From NCBI GenBank assembly GCA_014218235.1, contig CM024758.1, positions 74,348,206-74,412,205 on the forward strand: a DNA stretch of 64,000 bases. The letters run 5' to 3'. Below the pieces are notes generated by a model that saw only the letters and a program-made list of their open reading frames with translations, was not told the origin of the DNA and ran no database searches. Origin of the DNA: Colocasia esculenta. Taxonomy: Eukaryota > Streptophyta > Magnoliopsida > Alismatales > Araceae. Positions 30,472 through 41,524 of the stretch are shown one piece after another (position 1 is the first letter of the stretch; the number at the start of each line of letters is the position of its first letter). The position numbers and the translations under genes were made by a program.

Positions 30472-30954
30472 CTCCTCATACCGGTACGATTATACCAATC
30501 CCCATCGATACAAAGAACGTCGTCACAGTGGGATAATAACCCAACACTACCATAGGTTTTGATATGTACATGAATACAATTGAGTATAGCGGAAATAAAA
30601 TGAATAACTCAACTTTAATCCATCACCATCACACATTCCACAGTCTATATATCAAAAGAAAATGACAATGTCCACATTATTAAAATATAAAAGAGCTACA
30701 TTGTCCCAAATATTGTCCATGCAATTAACATTATTCATGCTATGAAAGGGAAAAATACAACTACTAAGTGCTCCCCAAAAGCTACTCCTCCAAGATATCG
30801 TCCTTCGCTATGCCTTCCTCCAAAAGGGGAACACTTGTCTCACCTGTTCGCCGAAGCAAGAGTGAGTCTAAAAGACCAGCAAGCAAACCAAGACTCAACA
30901 TCACACATATCACACACATGTTAAGCTATCAAACAATAACGAAATCATACTATC

Positions 30955-31054
30955 NNNNNNNNNNNNNNNNNNNNNNNNNNNNNNNNNNNNNNNNNNNNNN
31001 NNNNNNNNNNNNNNNNNNNNNNNNNNNNNNNNNNNNNNNNNNNNNNNNNNNNNN
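30955..31054. other. Assembly gap (100 N)
   Basis: Exactly 100 unknown bases, a conventional scaffold gap of unspecified size, lie inside the minus-strand LTR. Confidence 1.
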
Positions 31055-32454
31055 TACTAACTACTAATAGATATAATTGGTGGTTGAAATAGTCACTCCT
31101 GAGCATCTCCCTCAGTCCCGTCCTCGTAAGTGTGGTCGTCTCCATCCGACTCACCTGAACACATTAAACAAATACGCAGGATGAGCGAATAACGCCCATT
31201 AGGACTTAATATCTCATGAACACAAGCATGGTTTAAATAGTTAATGTCTTAAAGGCAGGCTAACTAGAGAGTAAAGTCTTGTAAAACATGTCATGATAAC
31301 AAGAGAACAATAGCAACTGGCACATGGAAAATCGTATAACGAGAACGACAATAGAATGGCCATGTAACGCTATAACATGTAAATTGCGCAACGGTGCACT
31401 AGTAACGATCACGCTTGCACTTGTAGATATAGTACTTTGATTGTCATAGATTAATCTAGATAGTAAACTGGCACTGGATGCATGCCGTAACACATCCTTC
31501 ATCATTTTAACTCCCATGGGCACTGGCACTTTTTGGGATGCTCCACCCAGGACCTGATCAGGCCCTATTGCGCTGGCATTAGTCTTTTCTTTATCTTAGA
31601 CAATCACAAGAATGGCCAATATAGTACCAAGAAGAGATAAGGGAGTACTAGACGAACAGATGAGAGAGTAGAGTGAACACGAATAGATAAGAGAGTGTAG
31701 AGATTAGATGAGATAGGGAAAATTCTGTAAAAGAACGTGAAATTCCGATAGTAACGGTTGCACAGCACTAGGTCGGGTGCCGGCAGTCTGGTAGAAGTCA
31801 TAACCACCTACTTGGTCGTGTCGTGGACATGCCCAAATGGTTCAGAGTGAATCCCAAGACGAGAAGAAAACACTAAGGGCATGGATCGTACTGATCCCTA
31901 GGGTGTAACGGGTTTGGGGTACAACTAGCTCGTTGACTAAGGACGTGCGCCAAAGCCAAGAAAACTTACGGAGGTCTTGATAAGGAGTCCCTGGCCCAGT
32001 CGAGAGTATTCCCGATGGAGAGGTGGTCCAAGTCAAGAGAAGGTGGTAGAAAATAGGTCCGTTGTGCCTCAATGCTCGAAGGCCGAGGGAAAATAATCAC
32101 GGTAGATGAACAAGTGAGTAAAATGGAACAAGTATAATTAATTAAATAGGGAATTTAGTAATTAATTTCACTTAATTACCAGATATATTATTGAGGAATT
32201 AACAAGGTCACATGGCATATATAACGTCTAGTGTGTGCAAGTGTAGATGAATAAAGAGAGCAAGCATGATTGTGCTATGGCTTTTAGTTTAGTTATTTCA
32301 CGTAAAATATTCATTAACAATTAGCAAGTCAAATTTCACCTTGACAGCACTTAATTAGATTACACAGGGTTTAATTGACATGTATAGCATGGTTATATGC
32401 GTAAGTTGCAGGTTCTAGCCGTTTTGTTCATAAACGACGTAGGAGTCTGTCGTG

Positions 32455-32682
32455 TCCAGGTCGCGACACAAGTTCGGATCACGTTCAAGATCAGGCGCGA
32501 TGGGTCTAGGGTCGCAATAAGGTCGGGCCACCAGGTCCGGTCGCGATCTTCTGAACCGAGCGCTGGGGTGGACCGGAGGGCAAGTCACGACGTGTCGAAG
32601 AGTCGCGTTCTGAAAGTGACGGATCTCCGCGTCGCGACCCCTTCTTCTGTCGCGACGTATCGTACCGTCGCAACACCAGAGG
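32455..32682 (-). repeat. GTCGCGAC-type array in minus-strand Tekay LTR
   Basis: TCGCGA or GTCGC cores occur near 32461, 32496, 32511, 32541, 32602, 32631, 32650 and 32667. The array corresponds to that of the solo LTR at 9956-10143, at a comparable distance from the LTR start (about 1.1-1.4 kb against 1.5-1.7 kb). Confidence 0.8.
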
Positions 32683-33815
32683 GCCGAGCGAACCCAAGAA
32701 AGGGTTTTTTCCCTTTTTTCCAGGTGGGTCTGCCTGACACATAGTTATTCAAAATCGATAATAAATCGTATAGAGGTCCAAAAAGTATGAAACTAGTTTT
32801 AAACAAAGGTAGACAATATAGATCTATCAACATGCACGATTAATTTGAAAATAGACAAGGTATAGACATGCTGTGATCAGGTTACATTTTAGTGACCAAA
32901 ACATGCACATTCAAGGTTCAACGAATTAATTAGAGACGGATACATGATGAAATTTAGGCAAACTAGGGGCGTTTGAAAGCTAACATGATGTAGTATTTAT
33001 GAGATTTTTCCCATGGCATAGGATCATGTATGCCAGGTTTAAGAGTAAACATGAAGGGTTGGGTACATGAAACTGACAGAGATTTAAAGAATTAATTCTC
33101 CCTCATGGGAGATCGAAATAGAGCGAAACTTGAGGGCTTTTGCTCAGGATCATGAACTCTTCCTAGAGTAATTTTTACACAATTTTAGCTTGCAAGATTG
33201 CCTACCATTTTCACAGAGTAAGAAAACTAGGGTTTGATGAAGAAAATAGGATGAAACCCTTGCTCCAATCTTCTTCTCCAAGCTCCTAACGTCCAGAACT
33301 CCTCCTCTTCGTCCCTCAGAGCTCCAGCCACAAACTAAGGTTTGGTTGGGATGAATTTTGGGGTATATGGCTAACTATAGGAGTCCTAGTCATTCTAAGA
33401 GTCCTCCCTTCCATTAAACTTTGAATTTCCTTCTTTATCTCCCACTTTCTCTCATTTATCCACCTAATAAGGCTGGGAACATATCTAATTTCGTGGGTAG
33501 GGGGTTAGGGTAAGTGTAGGACACTTTTTAGGATGATATGACTTGTTTTAAATAGTTAATTTGACCCTTTTCCATTTATTAATTAATTAGATACGAATTT
33601 CTCTTAATTACTTCTCCTCTCATAATGGGCTATCCCTATTTGGGCCCAACAAACCATGTTAGAACCATTAGAACACCCCATTGCTAATTTAGCTTGATGG
33701 ACATTGATTTAATTTATTATATTTCTATTTATTCCCCTTTTTATTCAATTAAATCAGTTTATCTCATTTATAAAAAAATTATTTTTTCTTGATTTTAAAA
33801 ATCAAGGTTGCTACA

Positions 33816-33828
33816 TCCTCCCCTCATA
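33816..33828 (-). other. Polypurine tract of minus-strand Tekay element
   Basis: On the minus strand TTATGAGGGGAGGA ends at the LTR start. Confidence 0.82.
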
Positions 33829-34075
33829 AAAAGATTTGGTCCCCAAATTCATAGAACCGTAAGAGGAAGAATGACTTACTGAATAATTCCAGACAATTCC
33901 GTCGCATTAATGCTTCGGGCTCCCATGTGGCCTCTTCGACTTCATGGTTTCTCCATAATACCTTTACCACGGGTATAGACCGATTCCGAAGCTGTTCCAT
34001 CTTCTTGTCCAAGATTTTCACTGGCCTTTATTCATAGGTCCTATCTTTGTTCAAAATGATATCTTCAAAACGACT
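33824..34075 (-). pseudogene. Tekay pol C-terminus with chromodomain, minus strand
   Basis: The reading frame 34021-33824 gives KILDKKMEQLRNRSIPVVK, then VLWRNHEVEEATWEPEALM, a clear chromodomain (ATWEPE motif). Just upstream the text EDIILNKDRTYE continues it, with one stop before RPVKILD. The element is cut off near 34076; the rest of its pol is not in the window. Confidence 0.85.
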
Positions 34076-34461
34076 TCTTGCCATAAATCCTTACATAAGG
34101 TAGACAAGAGATACATGTAATCATTTACTAGATGCTATCTAACATGGATGTTTGCAAAGGAGTGTGACAATCACAAAATTTTAATGGTTAAAGATCATAC
34201 ACCTAGTCTGGGATGTGCCAAGTCACACATTTTTATTCAAAGATGAAACATTGTGAAATTTTTATTTGCATATGTACAAGTTCAAGAAAAAAATGAAACA
34301 ATGGTTGGTAAGAGGACTATGAATGCATGTTTATTCTACATCTCCCCCTACTTATTGACAGGAAAAGAAGGTAAGACAGAGAATTACCTAATGAAGGAAA
34401 TCTGTACACTTGGGTTGCCTCCCAAGAAGCGCTAAGTTTATCGTCTTCAGCCAAGACGCAA
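34076..34461 (-). other. Non-coding 3' region of Athila-type element
   Basis: No ORF. On the minus strand the GCGCTTCTTGGGAGGCAACC block (34413-34432) is typical of sequence just after pol in Athila/Tat-like gypsy elements. No 3' LTR is visible; the element seems truncated near 34076-34100. Confidence 0.6.
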
Positions 34462-34690
34462 TTAGGCTCCATTTGGCTCAAGTAACTTGGTAGAATCAAA
34501 TTTCAAGGAATGTGGGCTTTCAAAGAAATACTTTAACCTCTGCCCATTAACAATGAATGATTGTCCAGTTTTAAAATCAAGAATAATGACAGCACCATTG
34601 TCACAAGCTTTGACAACAGTGTAAGGACCATCCCATCGGAACTTCAATTTTCCAGGAAGCCTAGAATTGAATAACCAACCTTATCATGCA
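34462..34690 (-). pseudogene. Athila-type pol C-terminus
   Basis: The frame 34647-34462 encodes KFRWDGPYTVVKACDNGAV, then SFIVNGQRLKYFFE. This is the GPY module and tail that close Athila/Tat gypsy integrases. A short piece before it (VHDKV, up to about 34690) is the usual preceding text. It lies only about 240 bp from the protease, so RT, RNase H and the integrase core have been deleted. Confidence 0.8.
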
Positions 34691-34929
34691 CTTGAAAAAA
34701 TTTTCTATGAATGTGTTGTCATGGAATGCTTTGTCCTTGGCTTTATAGATTTTTGGCATTGGCTTTGAATTTTCTCTCCCTTAAACCTAGAGCACAAAGT
34801 TGGTCTACTACTTTCTCCACGCAAGATTCTTCTAAGGAGTCCACCACTAGACAATTCTCTCCTTGATCATGGTGCCCAGATGCCTTAAAAATATTGATAC
34901 TAACTCGCTCATCCCCAAATGATATCCAT

Positions 34930-35377
34930 CATCCTGGTAGCACAATCAATGTTAGCTCTAGCAGTGGCCAAAAAAGGTCTACCCAAGATGATGGTGGACT
35001 GAGTTAAATCTTGAGGAGTGTTTATGTCCAAAATGATGAAATCAGCAGGGAAGTAACAATCATGATTTTTACAATAACGCCTCAACTAAGCCTTTAGGAG
35101 TGGTGACAGATCGATCGGCTAGTTGAAGGACGACAGAGGTGGGTTTCAATTCTCCTAACTTGAATTTCTCAAAAATAGCATAAGGTAGGAGATTGACGCT
35201 GGCTCCCAGATCCAAAAGACTGCTTTCAAAGGTGACTCCACCGATGGTGCAAGGAATTAGTGGAGTGCCTGGATCTTTAAGCTTCTTAGGGAGTTTGTTC
35301 AAGATAATGGCACTCACAGTTTCTGGAAGAATGATTGTTTCAGTTTTATTTCTCATTTCACGTTTTGGAGTGCACAT
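34930..35377 (-). pseudogene. Athila-type aspartic protease
   Basis: The open frame 35377-35069 (102 codons) contains LPKKLKDPGTPLIPCTIGG and then LLDLGASVNLLPY. D-L-G is the active-site triplet normally seen in Athila proteases. Continuing at 35068-34940 in another frame, the text ILGRPFLATARANID is the second signature of the domain. The order gag, protease on the minus strand is right. It is broken by one frameshift near 35069. Confidence 0.85.
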
Positions 35378-37440
35378 TCTTTTAAGAATTTGGCATAAGC
35401 AGGCACATGCTTAATGGCATCCAGAGAGGAATGTTGACATGAACTTGCTTAAACAATTCAAGAGTTCTTCATGACTAGTTTTTTTTGTTTTTGGATTTTG
35501 GCTTTAATGCTTCAGGAAGGAACTCTTGGAATGTAGCAACTTGGATCCTCATTGGCTTTGATTTTGTCTAGAGGTTCTTCATTATTTTCTCTTTTCCCTT
35601 GGATTTTTATTTTTCAATATTTTCTTCACTCTCTTCCTCAATCTCAATTTCATTTTCTTTATCCTCATTCAATGTTGACATGTGAGGGTGAGGATTTGTT
35701 CTGATTTTCCCACTTCTTAGGTTAACACAGCTTTCACATTTTCTACTTGTGGGCCCCTAGCTTGGCAGGAGGATGATCCAGTTGTATAGGTTGGTTTTGA
35801 TTTTGAGGTGCAGGAATGTTCTGGACACAAGCTTGTTGTGGTTCTGTGGTGGAGGACCATTTTCTAGTAGGTGGTGGTCTGTACCCCTGACCCTGATGGT
35901 ATTGCTGGTTCTGGTAGAATCCGGGAGGATTGTTCCTTGGGTTTGCTATAGTTTGACTTGGCAATTGCCCAGACTCCCTCCTTTGACATACGTCAGCAAT
36001 TTGGGACTCTATCCTTGCAAAATTTTGTTGAAATTTTGATTTTGAGTTTGATATTGAGTTTGTTGTTCTTGCACGGTTTGGCATAGAGTCGCCATCATGT
36101 TTTGGAGTTGCTTCATTTTATCATCCCAGTTAGGTTGAGGAGGTGGTGGTTGATATGAAGGTTGTTGGAAATTTGTATGAGCAAATTGATTGGAATTTTG
36201 ACTTCCTTAGAATTGTGGAGGTTTTGAGTTAGAAGATTGGCCAAATCCCGAATTCTGATTAGGATAGGATTGACCGTACATGATTGCTTGAAGGTAGGTT
36301 GGGAAACTTGTTCGGATTGATTTTTTCATGAAAAAGTTTGGATGATTTCTCCAACCAGGATTGTATGTGTTGGAGTAGGGATCATAGGAGGGTTTGTAGA
36401 AGCCTTGAGCAGCTTGGACTTGTTCCTGAATGAAAGGGGGTAATTGGGCAGTAGTGGGACAAGCACTGGTTGGATGAGCTGGGCTAGCACACATAGCACA
36501 AGTTTCAGGTTGTTGAAAAAAATTGGGTGTGGCTTGCCCAGTCCAAGATAATAATTGATCAAATTTTTGTTCCAACTTCTGCTCTAATCTTGGTCAAGTC
36601 TAGCTATCAGATCTTCTACTTTAGAATCTGACTCTCCTCTCCCTTTTACTTCATACATCCCTGCCTTCTTTACAGGTCCTAACGCTCTCTCATAAGAGTA
36701 GAGTGAGCATGATTGATCGAATTTTCACTCATGTTTCAAAAAGATTATATGCCTCATCCTCACTCTTAGTCATGAATGCTCCTCCACACGAAGCATCAAC
36801 CATCTGCCTATTGATTCAGTTAGTCCTTCATAAAAGGCTTGAACAATTTGCCACCTCGACAAACCATGGTGGGGGCATTTCCTAAGCAACTCCTTCAATC
36901 TCTCCCATGATTCGTGCATTAATTCTCCCGGTGTTGGGAGAATCCAGTGATTGCTCTTATCATTGTATTTGTTCGGTCAATCGGGTAAAATTTCTTCAAA
37001 AACTCCTGCTGCATTCAGGCCATGTTGTGATGGTTCTCCCTATGGTTCCCAACCAATGTTTAGCCTTGTCTTTTAAGGAGAATGGAAATAGGGTCCCTTA
37101 AGGCATTTTCTGTAAAATTCTGGATCCTTACAGTGGAACAGATCTCTAAGAACTCATCTATATGCCTATAAGGATCTTCATTAGGATTGCCATAAAAGGA
37201 TGGCAACATCTGAATGGTTCCAGGTTTGATCTCAAAATGATTTGCCGAAATTTCCAGCCTAATGCAAGTGGAAGGTTGATAGTCAGAAGGAATGAAATAT
37301 TCCTTCATCTGTCTGGGTGCAGCCTCTTCTAAATTTCTAGCAACTTGGTTCTGGTTTTGGTTGGCCATCCTATGGAAAAATCTTTCAATCTCGTCTATAG
37401 CTTGGGCCAAATCTAAATTCTGGGAACGTATACCAAGCAT
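35378..37440 (-). pseudogene. Athila-type gag, disrupted
   Basis: The frame 37440-37060 holds NHFEIKPGTIQML and NEDPYRHIDEFLEICSTVRI, the Athila Gag core. Frame 36575-36207 has a zinc-finger-like CAMCASPAHPTSAC (36500-36459, C-X2-C-X4-H-X4-C) followed by a Tyr/Asn/Pro-rich stretch. Frame 36084-35743 is Gln/Pro-rich. Segment 35640-35378 is acidic, then basic, and leads into the protease. Several frameshifts separate the parts. Confidence 0.85.
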
Positions 37441-38592
37441 GCACAGATGAAAAGCCTCTCTATTTATGATGTTTGAATTTTTAAGATTTTATTGATTTTT
37501 ATGAATTTTTAACAAACACAACAAACAAACACTTTCAAATCAAATTAACCTACCACTAAGTGTTCCTTGGACTTATGTTATTTTTCTCAAAATCAGATTT
37601 ATGCTTGCTTAAGTTCAATCCTAACTCTTTTTGTACTGGCCAGGTAAGAGGTGGAGTAGAGGGAGGCCCCCTTGCTTTTGCAAGGACCCAATTAATAACC
37701 TCTAGCTCACTTAAGCGTAAGCTTTTTACCTCTAATCCCAGACACCAGACTTAAAGAGAAGTTTTCAATTCAAGAAATGATAAATCTAATGATGAACCCT
37801 AGGGCCAAGTCTACTGGTTTTTATTGAAAGTTTAGGACAATGCAAGAATGTGAATTTTTTTGTGATTTTTGGGCAAAGGAAAGGGTGATGAAATCCCTCA
37901 CCTTATCTTTTTATTCTAATGGGTGAAGCCCTTAAGCAGTCCCATTTTCAAATATGAAATGCATAGATCAATTTTAAACAAAGGTTTTCTAATGCTAAGA
38001 CTAAAGCATGAAATGAGCGATGGAAGTCTTACCTTTCCCCCGCACTCTTCAATGCAAGAAAATGAAATTCAAATGGCAATTAAGATGATGAATATCCTAA
38101 AACATGGGATTCTAATCTTGAGAGATGAAATTTTTAATTACAAACAAACGGCTAACATGAAAGAGCGATTTGGAAAAAAAATTTAGATTTTAGAATTTTT
38201 TAATTTTTATTTAGTTTTTTTTTAAACTGAATGAAATGAAATTTAACTAAGAAAATATGAAGTGGTACTATAGACTAATGCCAAACCAATCAAACCACCA
38301 AGAGGCCAATTATTACATGCCAACGTGAAAGAAATCTCTGTACATGCACAGAGAATACATCAAAGCCTCACTACAAAGTTCACTCACACTCTTTCTATCT
38401 AAAATTCAGAATTAAAAGCAATTAAAAAAAAATTCAGCAAGCTCTCCTCCTCCAATGGGCCTCAAATGCCAAGCCCAAATCTCCAAGTCCCTCTTTTTGC
38501 AAATCTGAAATGAAAACCCACTCACAAGTCAATGAAAACCCCAAATGCAAATGAAATCAAATCAAAAGCAGAATTAAATCAAACTCTAATGC
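37441..38592 (-). other. Athila-type 5' leader
   Basis: No gene. This is the untranslated leader between the PBS and gag of the minus-strand element. It is AT-rich, with a long A/T run at 38185-38225. Confidence 0.6.
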
Positions 38593-38611
38593 CTCCCCGG
38601 CAATGGCGCCA
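38593..38611 (-). other. Primer-binding site, tRNA-Asp type
   Basis: The minus strand reads TGGCGCCATTGCCGGGGAG. The 3' end of plant tRNA-Asp, CCCCGGCAACGGCGCCA, would pair with it apart from one position. Athila/Tat elements commonly use this primer. Confidence 0.85.
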
Positions 38612-38614
38612 AGA

Positions 38615-41143
38615 TGAAACGCGCGACATTGTTGGCTGTGCATTTCGTTGTCCAGAGTTCCTCGCACAAGTCAATAGCGTACTTCCTCTAAACTGTCTCA
38701 CAGAATTAAAATAGAAAAAGAGAACTAGCACAATGTGAGAACAGGTCATTTCCACAAGGAGGCTGAATAGAACTTGAATTAAAACTACTTTGACTTGGAT
38801 CAATCTTAAAGACATTTTCTCACCAAAATCACATTGCATTAAAAGTAATTATATGAACAACATCAATTAAATTCTCACAACTTGACAAATCAATCTTAAT
38901 GAGAAAACAAATAGACTTGAAAACCAGAGAATGTACCCTCACAGCTCGAGGGATGAACACTTAGTAATCGCAACTCTCCACAAACACTGGACCGTATCCT
39001 CACATAACAGAATAAGAATATAAGAACAGAAATCTAAAAGAAAATTTCATTGCTCTCCGGACGAACACAGTAGAAGTGAATTAGAGAAACACAACAAGAC
39101 AATCTCCAAGATGATCCGAACTCCGATTCCCTCATGGTAACACAAAATAGATGAAAATAAAGAAAATGACAAGGGTACTCCTCTCCCTTACTCCACTCTT
39201 AGCAGAACAAAGAAAAGGAAAGCAAAACCCCTTCAGTTGAGTAGAATCCTTCTCCCCAAATGTCGAATAACAGAAAAAAAAAAACTAAAAATCCAAAAAC
39301 AAATCGAAATGGCCAACCATCTCAACCAGAAGAGATGCTGAACCCTAAAAAAAAACTGAGCTCCGGATCTGAACTCCTCACAACAACAAAAGAAAATTCA
39401 AAGAACTGGATTAACACCACTAGATTGAAAGGAAAAGCACAGATGAAGTGGATGGAAATTAATTGCAATAAAGAACACTAGATCAAAGTTTCCCTCTCAC
39501 AGATGCTACAGAACAGAAAAAGTATAGAACAAAATAAATGGTAGAAAATTAACTCCTAAAAATATCCATTAACGGACCCTCCCCTGCACTGCAATCGAAC
39601 TAGAAGAAATGAACCAAACAAAATCCTCAAAAACCTCTGAGAATTCTCACAGCAGCAACAAGAAGAAAAATGCAAGAAAATCTAAATTTCTGAATTCAAA
39701 AACCTCACAATCCTTGCAACACTGTGGAAAGAAAAAAATTACAGAAGGAATAAATGGTAGAAATCAAGTCCTAAAATCTCTACTGGCAAACCTCTGGAGT
39801 TCCACTCCGGAAGAACACGGAGGAAACACCTCCGATCACTCAACTCAACATCAAGGAACACAAGAAACATCTCCCAATAGCAGAACTCCTAGATAAGCAT
39901 AAAGAACTAAGAAAAATTCTAACAGTCGAACTCCAAGAACAGTGGATGAATAAGAAGAACTGGAAATTCCTAAAGAACTTGAACAGGAATCGAATTGCCA
40001 AGCTTCTGCACTGATAACACAGAAAATACAAGAAAATGGAAGCTAGACATCTTCAGAATTCCAACCAGCGAACTCCCAAACATCTCAACTCCTCTCCTCA
40101 CTGCTCTGCTCAAAGAGAAATTACTAAAATGAACAGCAGAAAATAGTAAAAACCTGAACTAGCAACATCAAGAACAACATGATTTACATAATCGATCCAG
40201 ACAACTCCATGCTCTGCTGAAAGAAGGAGTACAAGAAGGAATTGCAGAAGATAAAATTTCAAATAAAATCTCCCTAAAACTTGAACTGGCCAACTCCTCG
40301 CGTAAGAACTAAAAGAACAGGATAAGAAGTGTAAAACTCCCTCAACATCTCACTGCTCTGCTAAAATGGAAAATACAGAAAATAAAACTAAAAAAATTCC
40401 AACCAAATTCTAACCAACGAACCCCTCCTGGATGGGGACCTCGGGTCTTTTTATAGGCTCCTCTTCCCGCTGCACCAAGATTGCCACCTTAGCACACCAT
40501 TTGCATAGCTAGCCAGCTTCCACTTCGCGCAGTGCCCCTGCATCCGGATCCGTGCACACACAGCCGCCCAGCTCACGGCCTTTGCATCTGCTAGCCTCCG
40601 TCGCGCACGGGGCTAACTGCCATGCTTCCATCGCACCGGGGCTCGCCCAGCAGCCGCTACGCACGGGCCTGCGTCGCACCAGCCTCAGTGCCTCCAGCGC
40701 AGCTCGATCCGGCCGCGCCTCTTCTGCACATGCCACACCAGCCCGCCATCGCACGGAGCTCCGCATGCACCATCGCCCAGCCACCCGCCAGCCTGCCATC
40801 TCAGCCATCTACCCGCAGATCCCATCGGCCATCTCAACAGGCCTTGCACACACCAGCACACCCCATCACAGCCGCACCATTGCCTGAGCGTACCTGGGAG
40901 CTGGCCGCCTTCTGCTCCAGCCGCTGGCAGCACCAGCTCCATCACACCTTCAAACCGCCATGCCCAAGCCCCATCGCCATAGCTCTAGAGCCAGCTTCCA
41001 GCAGCTTCTGTTGTGCCGCTTACAGGGCCCCTGAAAAGGGCAAAACAAGGCTTCAGATGGTTCGTGGTAAAAAGTGTGGTGAGGTGTTAAAAGTGTTTAT
41101 TTTATTTATTTATCGAATTAGGTAGATTATTTTATTAACATAC
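38615..41143 (-). repeat. Athila-type 5' LTR, minus strand (outer end uncertain)
   Basis: The inner end (minus strand ...CGCGTTTCA) lies three bases from the PBS. A TATA box, TATAAAAAG, is at 40455-40447 on the minus strand. The outer end is put near 41143 (minus strand TGTTAATAAAATAATC), giving about 2.5 kb, but no second LTR exists to confirm it. The U3 part (40490-41040) is unusually GC-rich, with CAGC/GCCC-type runs, while R/U5 is A-rich. Long open frames in the GC-rich part are by-products of composition. Confidence 0.6.
40447..40455 (-). promoter_or_regulatory. TATA box of Athila-type LTR
   Basis: Minus strand CCTATAAAAAGACCC follows the GC-rich U3, a good plant TATA context. Confidence 0.6.
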
Positions 41144-41524
41144 TTTTATTTATTTATTCAAGATTGGGTGGGGTATGTGGCTGTAAGATTTAGTGGGATA
41201 TTTAATCGGGTGGGGTGGGTTTTATTTGAAAATTCTAAAAGAATATTACAAACCTATACCTATCTACTATTAAAAGATATTTACAAATTTTATTGCGACA
41301 AAGATTATTTACAATATTTATTTACAAAAATTTCTTATGTACCTAGTTTGTCAAAACAGTGACTTATTGAATCTAACATGTATCTAACACATTCTCAACT
41401 AATATGTTCAAAATTTTATTGATAGATGAAACGAAAATTAAACTGAAAAAGTGCATTATCTACATACAAAGACATTTAAAATTAACTGTATGTATGAAAT
41501 TTAACGTTAAAAAATTAGTAATTA
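41144..41524. other. AT-rich non-coding stretch
   Basis: No domain, repeat or terminus is recognised. It lies between the presumed Athila LTR end and the truncated copia protease and may be a relic of the site where one inserted into the other. Confidence 0.4.

Larger units (their letters stand above)
30472..33815 (-). repeat. Tekay-type gypsy 3' LTR, minus strand, with gap
   Basis: On the minus strand it starts TGTAGCAACCTTG (33815) and ends GGGTCGTTACA (30472). It is next to a polypurine tract and chromodomain, so it is the 3' LTR of a reverse-oriented element. It shares blocks with the solo LTR at 8476-11890 (31514-31575 against 10960-11020, reversed). It contains the 100-N gap and a GTCGCGAC array at 32455-32682. 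The matching 5' LTR is not in the window. Confidence 0.85.

Noticed and set aside
30740..31170. ORFs crossing the N run
   Set aside because: Translation through unknown bases has no meaning.
40552..41125. Ala/Pro/Arg-rich ORFs on both strands
   Set aside because: They stem from GC-rich, stop-poor composition in a presumed U3; no known domain or splice context.
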